NCBI GenBank assembly: GCA_018712275.1
Contig: DVHI01000030.1
Coordinates: 49,391 to 113,390 of the forward strand
Source: Candidatus Coprenecus avistercoris
GTDB taxonomy: Bacteria > Bacteroidota > Bacteroidia > Bacteroidales > UBA932
DNA: 64,000 nucleotides
Direction: 5' to 3'
The number at the start of each line of letters is the position of its first letter. Positions within the stretch are counted from its first letter, which is position 1. Shown one piece after another: positions 37,425-46,149 of the stretch. The translations under genes and the position numbers were made by a program. The notes under the pieces were generated by a model. The model had not been told where the DNA came from. It was given only the letters and a program-made list of their open reading frames with translations, and ran no database searches.

Positions 37425-38375
37425 ATGCGAAAGATTATGGAGCAGGAGAAAAATTTCCGGCACATCTGCACAGCCGGACTGGAAAAAGAAATCATTTTCA
37501 AGACTGACGCCGATTACATTTTCGGGATGAACAGCATTCCGGTATGCATGGCTGACAAAGACATATCCATGCACGCTTTCTGTCTGATGGACAATCACGT
37601 CCATTTCATAGCCCACGGCACCGAAGAGGACTGCGGTGGATTCATCAAGGCCTACCGGAAGCGACTTTTCACCCTGGCCGACATGAGCCGCGCAGACATC
37701 TGTATGAAAGAAATTGACGATACCGAGTACCTTAAACGGGCGATTGCCTACGTCCTGCGCAACCCTCCCGCAGCCGGACTGGCCGTTCTCCCGACCCATT
37801 ACCGATGGAGTTCCGGTCCTCTGTATTTCAACGACGGCAACACGCTGACAGCCAACCGGCCGGTCACAGATATCGCACACATGAGCAAGCGGCGGCAGCA
37901 GAAACTGTTCCGTACCCGCGGACAGCTGCCTGGACACTACACCGTAACGGCCGACGGACTCATCTGCCCTAAATGCTACGTAGACTACCGCGCCGTCGAG
38001 GAGATATTCCGCAGCCCTGTCAGGATGCTCTACTTCCTCTCGCGCAACGACAGTATGGAGATGGAGCTGACATCCGGAATCCTCCGGCGGGCCCGCTACA
38101 CTGACAGCGAGATGGCCTCCACCGTCACGAACCTCTGCAGCGAAATATTCAGCAAGTCTTCTCCCGATGCGCTCAGCATAGACGAGAAGTATCAGCTGGC
38201 AGACATCCTCCGGAAACAATACGGTCTGGGCATCAAGCAGCTGGCACGCCTCACCCACACCAGCATCAGTCTGCTCGGACAAGTCTTCCACCACGGCCAA
38301 AGCGCTCCGAGTCAGAACAGTCAGAAGCAGAACAGCATGGCTCAGAACAGCCCGGATTACAACCCTCAAGGATAG
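37425..38375 (+). mobile_element. REP-associated tyrosine transposase-like protein (RAYT, Y1_Tnp/HUH) with C-terminal HTH
   Basis: FCLMDNHVHFIAHG (HUH), AIAYVLRNPPAAGL (catalytic-Tyr helix pattern Y(I/V)..NP..AGL), C-terminal KYQLADILRKQYGLGIKQLARLTHTS HTH; start at 37425 or 37437. Confidence 0.85.
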
Positions 38376-38460
38376 AAGCCCCAATTAGTCCGGCTCCGAC
38401 AGAAACAGCCACAACCTGAGCACCCACAGCAAGCACGGCTCAGAGCCACCGGTTCCCGCA

Positions 38461-38628
38461 ACGGTAAGATGTGACGCACTCCTATTTTGCAAAACATTGA
38501 CATTCAGAACGATGCGAATCACACATGATCTTTCCGCCCCCTCACAACATCCCGAAAAGATCACACCCTTACCGTAACACGCTGATCACTGAGCGTTTGC
38601 AAAAACACCCTGCTGCACTGCTTACCAT
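38461..38628. repeat. 168-bp palindromic REP/BIME-like element, copy C (downstream of the RAYT gene)
   Basis: ACGGTAAGATGTGACGC...GCACTGCTTACCAT; central stem GATCTTTCCG/CGAAAAGATC (38527-38562) exactly at the midpoint. Confidence 0.85.
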
Positions 38629-38695
38629 TGCCAGAGGGCGTGGGTAAGATTACAGAACAGGGATACTCCCGGCCATCTCAGGACGCACTGGTTGG

Positions 38696-39580
38696 TCAGA
38701 GGACGCGGACGAGATTGCGGAACAGCGCATCGGGAATGTCGGCCGAGGCGGTACGGAAGCCGGCATTGCCGTTGACCTCGCAGACCTTGAAGCCGTTATG
38801 ACCGTCGAACAGCAGGTCCACCCCCGCAAAGAAGAGCCCGCAGGCACGGGCAGCGGCCACTGCGAGAGAGGCAGCGGCGGGAGGCAGCGGAATCTGACGG
38901 AAGGAGCCCCCGGCGGCGAAATTGGACTTGAAGCTCGAGGGATTGTACCGCAGCACATGACCGGCCACCTCGTCCCCCGTCACCCACACCCGGATGTCCC
39001 GTCCGCTGCTCGTGGCCACGAACTCCTGCAGGACAGGCACACAGCCGCGGCGGACCTCCTCCGGCGTCTCCCCGAACTCACTGATTCCACGGGACAATGC
39101 CTCCAGGCGCAGAGCCTCCTCCCGCCGGCACGCCTCCAGCGCGGAACGGTATTCCAGGGCATCGCGGACGAGGAAGACATTCTCCCCCTTCGACCCGAAA
39201 TTGAGCTTGAGGATAAATGGAAATGCGTCCCCGCTCCCAGCCTCTTCAGGGGACAATGCCCCCGGCACCGGCACCCCGGCAGCGGCCAGAACCTCCCCGC
39301 AGCGGAGCTTGTCGCGGCAGAGGATCATCGCCTCGAGAGCATTCAGTACCGGTACACCCTGAGCCTCATACCACCGCGACAGGGCGATATTGTACCCCCG
39401 CATCAGGACAAAATCCGGCTTCCAGGCCGGAGCGCCCGCAGGAGCCTCAGCCGCCGGAGCGTCGTAGAACAGCACCTCGACCGACATCCCGTGACGGGCA
39501 GCCGCCTCCCGGAACCAGCCGAAAGCATTGTTCCCCCGGGGAGTCGTCGAGGGGTATATCAGCAGACCTCTTTTTTCCAT
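38696..39580 (-). CDS. ATP-grasp (RimK-like) ligase family protein
   Basis: ILCRDKLRCGEVLAAAGVPVPGAL; FILKLNFGSKGENVFLV; GRDIRVWVTGDEVAGHVLRY; FKVCEVNGNAGF; ATG at 39580. Confidence 0.85.
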   Translation of the reverse strand: MEKRGLLIYPSTTPRGNNAFGWFREAAARHGMSVEVLFYDAPAAEAPAGAPAWKPDFVLMRGYNIALSRWYEAQGVPVLNALEAMILCRDKLRCGEVLAAAGVPVPGALSPEEAGSGDAFPFILKLNFGSKGENVFLVRDALEYRSALEACRREEALRLEALSRGISEFGETPEEVRRGCVPVLQEFVATSSGRDIRVWVTGDEVAGHVLRYNPSSFKSNFAAGGSFRQIPLPPAAASLAVAAARACGLFFAGVDLLFDGHNGFKVCEVNGNAGFRTASADIPDALFRNLVRVL

Positions 39581-39635
39581 GACGCGAAAATATGGAAAAT
39601 AATCGCTAAATTTGGCGAATAACAATAAAACTGCC

Positions 39636-40721
39636 ATGAAACGTCTGCTCACACCCGCACTTCTAGCGACATCACTGCTCCTGACCGGCTGCGGCCGGAA
39701 CAATATCAGATACGAGCCGCCCGTATTTCCTGTCGAGAGGGAGGCCTGTTTCGAGATACTCGGTGACGGGCTGCTCTTCAATACCGCTCAGGATCTTTAC
39801 GTATACAAGGACTGGTTAGTGCTGCCTGCTCTCAACATGCAGACCCGGAAAACGCTGCATATCTACGACAAGCACACAGGTGCTCCGGTCGCCGGTACCA
39901 TCCGGGAAGGACGCGGACCGGGCGAGACCATTCAGGGGAACAGGACACCGTCCCTGCGGAACGACACTCTGTACTACTACGACCTGACGCAGAACCTCAT
40001 GCAGTGCTTCCCGGTGGACTCGCTCATTCACAGCAGCTATCCCGTCAGGGAGATAAAAATGGAGGGGACCGGCAGGACAAACCTGTGCATCTATATCGGA
40101 AACGGCATCCTGCTCAACCAGACATGCAAGGCCGGGTTCACCGCCGCGGTGAACGATGAGCTCCCGATAGAACTGCTGCTCCAGAACCTTGACGGAAACG
40201 TTCTGTCCCGGCACACTCTCCAGGAAATACCGGACGAAACCGGACGCATGAACGAATACCTGTACTGGAATTCCGTCTTGGACCTCTCGCCCGACGGCAG
40301 CATGTGCGTCATAGGCACGTTCTACGGAGCCGTCCTGCAGATATTTTCCATAGAGGATGACCGGCTGGAACCCACAGGCATCCAGTACTTCGTGAAGCCG
40401 GACATCGAGGCGCTGGAGTACACCTATGATTTCAACGAGAACACCATCGCAGGATTCGCCGACATCTGCTGCACCGACGACAGGATCTACACCGCCTACG
40501 ACGGACACACTCCCGTACAGAAATACTACGACGACTATACGCCTGACATGGGACAGATGTACTCAGACATCGCCGTGTTAGACCATGAGGGCCGTCCACT
40601 GGAACTCATACGGACAGACATGACAATCGTGAAACTGTGCTATGACGGGACTGAGAACACCGTCTACGCCCTGACTGAGGACACTGAAGGCACACTGCAC
40701 TTCGGACGGCTGAGGATGTAG
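39636..40721 (+). CDS. Lipoprotein, 6-bladed beta-propeller / BF3164-like family
   Basis: Lipobox LLLTGCGRN; propeller-like repeats (DLYVYKDWLVL; TLHIYDKHTGAPV; REGRGPGET). Confidence 0.7.
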   Translation: MKRLLTPALLATSLLLTGCGRNNIRYEPPVFPVEREACFEILGDGLLFNTAQDLYVYKDWLVLPALNMQTRKTLHIYDKHTGAPVAGTIREGRGPGETIQGNRTPSLRNDTLYYYDLTQNLMQCFPVDSLIHSSYPVREIKMEGTGRTNLCIYIGNGILLNQTCKAGFTAAVNDELPIELLLQNLDGNVLSRHTLQEIPDETGRMNEYLYWNSVLDLSPDGSMCVIGTFYGAVLQIFSIEDDRLEPTGIQYFVKPDIEALEYTYDFNENTIAGFADICCTDDRIYTAYDGHTPVQKYYDDYTPDMGQMYSDIAVLDHEGRPLELIRTDMTIVKLCYDGTENTVYALTEDTEGTLHFGRLRM

Positions 40722-40819
40722 GGCCGGCAGGGCTGTTGCATATTCCGGAGTCTTTTCCTATTTTTGCCGCCCTAAAACACAAAACCGATTCATCAACTCA
40801 GCTACAACACACTACAGCC

Positions 40820-41923
40820 ATGCACCTCAAGGCCACCATCCTCACCCTGATCCTGACCGCCGCTGCATGCATCAACTCCTCTGCGGCCATCGACACCCTA
40901 AGCACCGTAACAGATGACCGGAAGGACAGCAAGCTCGTCCGTTTCCTTTCGGAAAAGGTAAGCGTAAGCGGCTATGCCCAGGCCGGATACCAGTACGACA
41001 CCTACGACATGGCGCATGACGGGCCCTTCAACAAGTTCAGTCTGTACAGGGCAATGATCATCGCCGATGTCAAGCCGATCAGGCACCTGGACCTCTACTT
41101 CATGGCCGACGTGTCCAAATTCAAGCTGCATGAGCTCTTCGTCAGATACCGCCCGGTGGATGCGTTCTACATCCGCCTCGGGCAGTACAAGACCCCCTTC
41201 ACGATTGAGAGCAATATGTCTCCCTCCGTCTTAGAAATAATAAAGGGCGCCCAGGCAGTCCAGTATCTCGCGGGTATCGACGGCTCGGACGTATGCTTCG
41301 GCGCGGGAGCCGGCAGGGACCTGGGACTGGAAGTGGGAGGCGCATTTCTGAAAATAGGCAAGGACAACCGCAATCTGATAGAATACAGGGTCGGCGTCTT
41401 CAGCGGCGAGCCGTCCAATACGGCCGAGACCAACAACCGCAAGGATGTGGTGGCAAGCCTCGCCCTCAGGCCGGTCAGCTTCCTCAAGGTGCACGGCTCC
41501 GTCTACTTCGGAGAGGGCACCGCAAAGGCGGACAGCCCCTACGGGACATTCAAGGCCGGGGAGACATACCGCAGGGACAGGTGGAGCGCAGGCCTGGAGA
41601 TGGAGGCAGGACCGATGTATCTCAGGAGCGAATATATGGAAGGTCTCGACGCATCCGTCCGGAGCCGGGGCGCCTACGCCACCCTCGTGGGCTCCGCCAC
41701 TCATTTTCTCGACATCGTGGCATCGGTGGATTATCTGGACCGGAATATCGCCCTGAGCGACTGGCAGTGCAGCTACATCTTCGGACTGCAGTGGAACTTC
41801 TACCGCAAATGCCGCCTCCAGGCGCAGTACGTCTACCAGCAGCGCTCCAGTAACAGTCAGGGGGTCTTCAGCGGCATCCCCTCCTCGCACATGATCATCA
41901 CGCAGCTCCAGGTCGGCTTCTGA
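40820..41923 (+). CDS. Outer-membrane porin (phosphate-selective porin O/P-like)
   Basis: Signal peptide from ATG 40820; KVSVSGYAQAGYQYDTY; YIRLGQYKTPFTIESNMSP; C-terminal aromatic strand ending QLQVGF. Confidence 0.82.
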   Translation: MHLKATILTLILTAAACINSSAAIDTLSTVTDDRKDSKLVRFLSEKVSVSGYAQAGYQYDTYDMAHDGPFNKFSLYRAMIIADVKPIRHLDLYFMADVSKFKLHELFVRYRPVDAFYIRLGQYKTPFTIESNMSPSVLEIIKGAQAVQYLAGIDGSDVCFGAGAGRDLGLEVGGAFLKIGKDNRNLIEYRVGVFSGEPSNTAETNNRKDVVASLALRPVSFLKVHGSVYFGEGTAKADSPYGTFKAGETYRRDRWSAGLEMEAGPMYLRSEYMEGLDASVRSRGAYATLVGSATHFLDIVASVDYLDRNIALSDWQCSYIFGLQWNFYRKCRLQAQYVYQQRSSNSQGVFSGIPSSHMIITQLQVGF

Positions 41924-41933
41924 TACAAGGCCA

Positions 41934-42100
41934 ACGGTAAGCAGGCGAGCACCCCTTTTTCAGAAAGGCTTGTAAATTAAGACATTCCAAAAGTCACGAG
42001 TAACTTTAGTCGGGTTCAGAGCCACCCGAAAGAACACTCTGTTTTGTAACTAACTGATCACTGAGCGTTTACAAAACACCCCCGCTGCAGTACTTACGGA
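41934..42100. repeat. 167-bp palindromic REP/BIME-like element, copy D
   Basis: ACGGTAAGCAGGCGAGCACCCC...ACTGATCACTGAGCGTTTACAAAACACCCCCGCTGCAGTACTTACGGA; near-central TCGGGT/ACCCGA stem. Confidence 0.8.
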
Positions 42101-42165
42101 AAAAGCCGCACCGGGATTCCGGCACGGCCTTTCTTCATGTTTTTGCGGATCGCCCGCTGGGTCAA

Positions 42166-42639
42166 CTATTTCAGCAGATGCTCGTCGATAATCTGCTTGA
42201 GCTGGGCTTTTGACGGAGCACCCGGGCTCATCGACGGCTCTCCGTCGGCGGGGATGAAGAGCAGGGTGGGCACCGAGCGGATTCCGAAGGCTCCGGCGAG
42301 CTCGCGCTCCTGGTCCACGTCCACCTTGTAGATTACGAGTCTGTCTCCGTACTCTTTCGCAAGTTCCTCGAGCACGGGGCTCAGGGCCTTGCAGGGGCCG
42401 CACCAGGTGGCGAAGAAGTCCACGATGGCGGGCTTGGTCCCCTCATATTTCCAGGCCTGGGAATCGGTCTCGTAGTTCCACACTTTCTGCAGAAATTCCG
42501 CTTTGGTCAGATGTATTGTTCCTGTTTCCATTTTTTCCTCATTTTTTCCGGACTCCCTCTCCTGTCCGTATGCCGTCAGAGGCAGGGCGGACAGAAGCAG
42601 GGTTCCGGCCATAAGCAGTGTTGTCGCTATCCGTTTCAT
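42166..42639 (-). CDS. Exported thioredoxin-family protein
   Basis: Signal peptide MKRIATTLLMAGTLLLSALPLTAYG; IVDFFATWCGPCKALSPVLEELAKEYG; TAATG overlap with peroxiredoxin stop. Confidence 0.9.
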   Translation of the reverse strand: MKRIATTLLMAGTLLLSALPLTAYGQERESGKNEEKMETGTIHLTKAEFLQKVWNYETDSQAWKYEGTKPAIVDFFATWCGPCKALSPVLEELAKEYGDRLVIYKVDVDQERELAGAFGIRSVPTLLFIPADGEPSMSPGAPSKAQLKQIIDEHLLK

Positions 42640-43376
42640 TATTTTCTGTAAATTTTGTCCTCTATCTTCTCCTTGGGGAGCTGACGGGTGCAGAAGAACC
42701 AGTCGTAGCACTTCAGGTCCTTGTCGTCTCCGTCCATCCGGCTCTTGGCCACTCCGCAGGAACCGGCCGTGGGCACTATCACCTCGTCTCCGGGCTGCCA
42801 GTCGGCGGGCAGGGCGACACCGAACTCATCGGCGGTCTGCAGGCCCACCAGCACTCTCTTAAGCTCATCAAAATTCCTGCCAAGCGAGAGGGGATAGTAG
42901 ACAATGGTGCGGATTACGTTCTTCGGATCGATGAAGAAGACGGCGCGGACGGCCTGGGTGGCACTCTCACCGGGCTGGATCATGCCGTACTTGCGGGCGA
43001 TGTCCATGGTGATGTCCTCGATCAGGGGGAACTTCACCTCGACGTTCTTCATACCCTTGTACTGAATCTTCTCCTGGATGGTGCGCAGCCAGGCGATGTG
43101 GCTGTAGAGTCCGTCCACGGAGAGGCCGATGAGCTGGGTACCCAGGGCCTCGAACTCGGCGGCGCGGGAGGCGAAGGTCATGAACTCGGAGGTGCAGACG
43201 GGGGTGAAGTCGGCGGGATGGCTGAAGAGGATCTTCCACTTGCCCTTGAAATCCTCGGGAAACTTTATCCGGCCCTGAGTGGTCACGGCCTCGAAAGCGG
43301 GAGCCTGGTCGCCGATGCGGGGCATGGGATAATACAGCTGCTGTGTCTGAGTCTGAATGTTGTTGTTGCTGTCCAT
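42639..43376 (-). CDS. Peroxiredoxin (AhpC/TSA, Prx6-like)
   Basis: ILFSHPADFTPVCTSEFMTFASRAAEFEALGTQLIGLSVDG. Confidence 0.93.
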   Translation of the reverse strand: MDSNNNIQTQTQQLYYPMPRIGDQAPAFEAVTTQGRIKFPEDFKGKWKILFSHPADFTPVCTSEFMTFASRAAEFEALGTQLIGLSVDGLYSHIAWLRTIQEKIQYKGMKNVEVKFPLIEDITMDIARKYGMIQPGESATQAVRAVFFIDPKNVIRTIVYYPLSLGRNFDELKRVLVGLQTADEFGVALPADWQPGDEVIVPTAGSCGVAKSRMDGDDKDLKCYDWFFCTRQLPKEKIEDKIYRK

Positions 43377-43426
43377 AACTATTACTTTTTAATGATTAAT
43401 ATTCCGTTCTGTTTTGTTTTACGGTG

Positions 43427-43458
43427 CAAAGATATGGCGGCGGTTTTGATAAATCAAA
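43427..43458 (-). promoter_or_regulatory. Promoter of the peroxiredoxin-thioredoxin operon, TTTG-N20-TATCTTTG on the minus strand
   Basis: Complement of CAAAGATA (43427-43434) and CAAA (43455-43458), 20-bp spacer. Confidence 0.6.
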
Positions 43459-43478
43459 TCGATATTTTTTATATTCTC

Positions 43479-43493
43479 ATAGATAATTTCTAT
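43479..43493. promoter_or_regulatory. Candidate OxyR/LysR-type operator ATAGATAATTTCTAT
   Basis: Near match to ATAGnTnnnAnCTAT, in the divergent oxyR/prx region 14 nt upstream of the oxyR ATG. Confidence 0.6.
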
Positions 43494-43506
43494 ATTCGCC
43501 GGCAGT

Positions 43507-44520
43507 ATGAAGACAGATACCCATCTCAGCCTTACCGCCCTGCGCTACATCGTCGCAGTGGACACCCACCGCAACTTCGTCCGGGCCGCCGAAGCCTGCG
43601 GCGTCACCCAGCCGACCCTCAGCGCGGGCATCCGCAGCATAGAGACCGCCCTGGACGTGACCATATTTGACCGCGGAGCCCACCCCGTCCGCCCCACCTC
43701 CCTCGGAGAGAAGATCATCGCCCAGGCCCGGGTGACCCTGCACAATGCCTCGCAGATCGAGGAGCTGGTCGCCGTCGAGAAGGGGAACGAGGGCGGAGAG
43801 GCCGTCATGGGCATCATCCCGACCATTGCCCCATACATTCTCCCCGGACTCTTCCGGAGGATGCACGAAGAGCACCCGTCCATACATCTGCGCGTGTCCG
43901 AGATGCGCACCCGCTTCATCGTGGAGAAGCTGCTGGCGGCGGAGATTGACATGGCCATCTTAGCTACTCCGTTAGAGCAGAAGGGCCTGTTAGAAATACC
44001 ATTGTACTATGAAAAATTCGTGGCGTACATCTCCCCGTCCGACGAGCTGCACGCCCTGAGCGAAGTGCCGGCCGACCGCCTGGCCTCCGACCGTCTGTGG
44101 ATCCTCGAGGAGGGCCACTGCCTCCGCAGCCAGGTCTTCAATTTCTGCCACAGCCACCGCCGGACCCGCACCGAATACCAGGCCGGCAGCATAGACACCC
44201 TCGTGCGGATAGTGGACACCAACGGCGGCTACACCGTCATCCCCGAGCTGCACGCCGCATTCCTCACCGAAGAGCAGCGCGGGAACCTCAGGCCCATCGT
44301 CCGGCAGAACGGCGGGGCACCGGCTACTGACATTGCCCCCTCAGGCAGCATTCCGTCCCCCGACTGCCCGACCTGCGTCCCCGTCCGCGAAGTCTCCCTC
44401 GTCATCCGCGAGGACTTCGTCCGCGAGCGCCTGCTCAACGTCATCGCCGGCTGCATCAAGCACATCGTTCCGGAAGGGATGCTCGACTCGCGGCTCAAGC
44501 GCTTCGCCATCAAACTTTAG
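43507..44520 (+). CDS. oxyR: Hydrogen-peroxide-responsive LysR-type regulator OxyR
   Basis: LysR HTH (LRYIVAVDTHRNFVRAAEACGVTQPTLSAGIRSIE); redox Cys pair EEGHCLRSQVFNFC; divergent from peroxiredoxin. Confidence 0.92.
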   Translation: MKTDTHLSLTALRYIVAVDTHRNFVRAAEACGVTQPTLSAGIRSIETALDVTIFDRGAHPVRPTSLGEKIIAQARVTLHNASQIEELVAVEKGNEGGEAVMGIIPTIAPYILPGLFRRMHEEHPSIHLRVSEMRTRFIVEKLLAAEIDMAILATPLEQKGLLEIPLYYEKFVAYISPSDELHALSEVPADRLASDRLWILEEGHCLRSQVFNFCHSHRRTRTEYQAGSIDTLVRIVDTNGGYTVIPELHAAFLTEEQRGNLRPIVRQNGGAPATDIAPSGSIPSPDCPTCVPVREVSLVIREDFVRERLLNVIAGCIKHIVPEGMLDSRLKRFAIKL

Positions 44521-45431
44521 AAAATGGAATTGCCGATATCGGTGGTGAAATGCTCGAGGGCGGCCATTCCGATGAGGGAGTTGCCGTGGCGGTTGAGTTC
44601 TGGGCTCCAGACGGTAATGGCGAGGTTGCCGGGGATGTAGGCCGCTATGCCGCCGCCTACGCCGCTCTTGCCGGGGAGGCCGGCGCGGAAGGCGAAGTCG
44701 CCCGACTCGTCGTAGAAGCCGCAGGTGAGCATGAGGGCTCCGAGGCGTTTGGCCTGGCTGACGGTCAGGACCTGCCTGCCGTCGAAGGGGTTCACGCCAC
44801 GGTTGCTCAGGAAGAGGAAGGCGCGGGCGAGGTCCGCACACGACATCGATATGGCGCACTGGTGGCAGTAGACGTCCAGCAGCGTCTCCACGTCATTCTC
44901 AATATTCCCGAAGCTCTTCATGAAATAGGCAAGGGCCAGGTTGCGGTCGGCATTGAGCCGCTCGGAGCGGGCTATCTCCTTGTCGTAGTAGATATCGTCG
45001 TTGGCGCAGAGGGCGCGGACAAACTCCAGCATGGCGTCCTTGGGATGAGGGTAGAGCGATATCAGGCGGTCCGTCACGACGAGGGCACCGGCATTGATGA
45101 ACGGGTTGCGGGGCAGGCCGTGCTCATACTCGAGCTGCACCAAGGAGTTGAACGGATTGCCGGAGGGTTCGCGTCCCACCGCCTTCCATATATCGTCCCC
45201 GATGCGCCCGGTCACCATCGCCAGGGTAAACACCTTCGAAATACTCTGAATCGAGAAGCACACCTGCGCGTCCCCGGTCCTGAACTCCTGCCCGTCGAGA
45301 GTAGCCACCGCTATCCCGAACTGCCTCGGATCCACCTTCGCAAGCGCCGGTATGTAATCCGCAACCCTGCCCTGTCCCCACAGTTCCTGCAGTTGACCGT
45401 GAATCCTGTCAATCACATTCTGATAATCCAT
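44517..45431 (-). CDS. glsA: Glutaminase
   Basis: GQGRVADYIPALAKVDPRQFGIAVATLDGQEFRTGDAQVCFSIQSISKVFTLAM; GNPFNSLVQLEYEHGLPRNPFINAGALVV. Confidence 0.96.
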   Translation of the reverse strand: MDYQNVIDRIHGQLQELWGQGRVADYIPALAKVDPRQFGIAVATLDGQEFRTGDAQVCFSIQSISKVFTLAMVTGRIGDDIWKAVGREPSGNPFNSLVQLEYEHGLPRNPFINAGALVVTDRLISLYPHPKDAMLEFVRALCANDDIYYDKEIARSERLNADRNLALAYFMKSFGNIENDVETLLDVYCHQCAISMSCADLARAFLFLSNRGVNPFDGRQVLTVSQAKRLGALMLTCGFYDESGDFAFRAGLPGKSGVGGGIAAYIPGNLAITVWSPELNRHGNSLIGMAALEHFTTDIGNSIF

Positions 45432-45510
45432 ATTCTCAGTTTAAGACTGCAAAAATACACAGGATACGGGAAGAATGAACTATATTTGCGGCCCGATAAA
45501 CGGAAAAAAT

Positions 45511-46005
45511 ATGGAGACAGCAGAAGAAAGACGCAGAAAAGTACTTGACAGACTGCAGGAAATGGGCATCAGCTACATAATCCACGAGCATCCGCCGCTT
45601 CCTACGATAGAGGAGGCCATGAAGTACTGGAAGGACTTCGACTCGACCCACTGCAAGAACTTGTTTTTCAGAAACCACAAGGGCAACCGCCACTACCTGG
45701 TCATCCTCGAGTGCCACAAGCAGATGGACATCCACGGCCTGGAGCATCAGCTGCATCAGGGCAAGCTCTCCTTCGCCTCCGAGCAGCGTATGGAGAAATA
45801 CCTCGGGACTGTCCCCGGCTCCGTCTCCCTCTTCGGCCTCATCAACGACCCTGACCATCAGGTCAAGCTCTATCTGGACAAGGACCTGCGGCAGGCAGAG
45901 AGGGTGACATTCCACCCCAACGACAATACCGCCTCGCTGGAAATCTCCCGCGACGACATGTACCGCTTCATCCAGCTTTGGGGCGGCGAATGGGAGGAGC
46001 TGTAG
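45511..46005 (+). CDS. YbaK/ProX-type prolyl-tRNA editing domain protein
   Basis: ISYIIHEHPPLPTIEEAMKYWKDFDSTHCKNLFFRNHKGNRHYLVILECHKQMD; GSVSLFGLINDPDHQVKLYLDKDL. Confidence 0.88.
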   Translation: METAEERRRKVLDRLQEMGISYIIHEHPPLPTIEEAMKYWKDFDSTHCKNLFFRNHKGNRHYLVILECHKQMDIHGLEHQLHQGKLSFASEQRMEKYLGTVPGSVSLFGLINDPDHQVKLYLDKDLRQAERVTFHPNDNTASLEISRDDMYRFIQLWGGEWEEL

Positions 46006-46128
46006 AGAAGTCATAGCCCTGAAAAGCGTAATCGCCCGTGATTCCGTGAACGGGAGGGGCCCACTGCCAAGCAGTGGGAGGGATAGCGCGAAGCGCGTAC
46101 TTTTCAGGGCTATGACTTCTCTACAGCT
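45998..46128. repeat. 131-bp element with perfect 29-bp inverted repeats and structured interior, overlapping the 3' end of the ybaK-like gene
   Basis: AGCTGTAGAGAAGTCATAGCCCTGAAAAG (45998-46026) vs CTTTTCAGGGCTATGACTTCTCTACAGCT (46100-46128); interior hairpins CCCGT/ACGGG and CCCACTGC-CAA-GCAGTGGG. Confidence 0.95.
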
Positions 46129-46149
46129 GATATGTTTCCGAAAATAAGG

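Noticed and set aside
37425-38375. RAYT gene as an ordinary active IS200/IS605 insertion sequence
   Set aside because: No tnpB, no clear single IS ends around one copy; the protein is RAYT-like with an extra HTH and is flanked by non-autonomous palindromes also found kilobases away.
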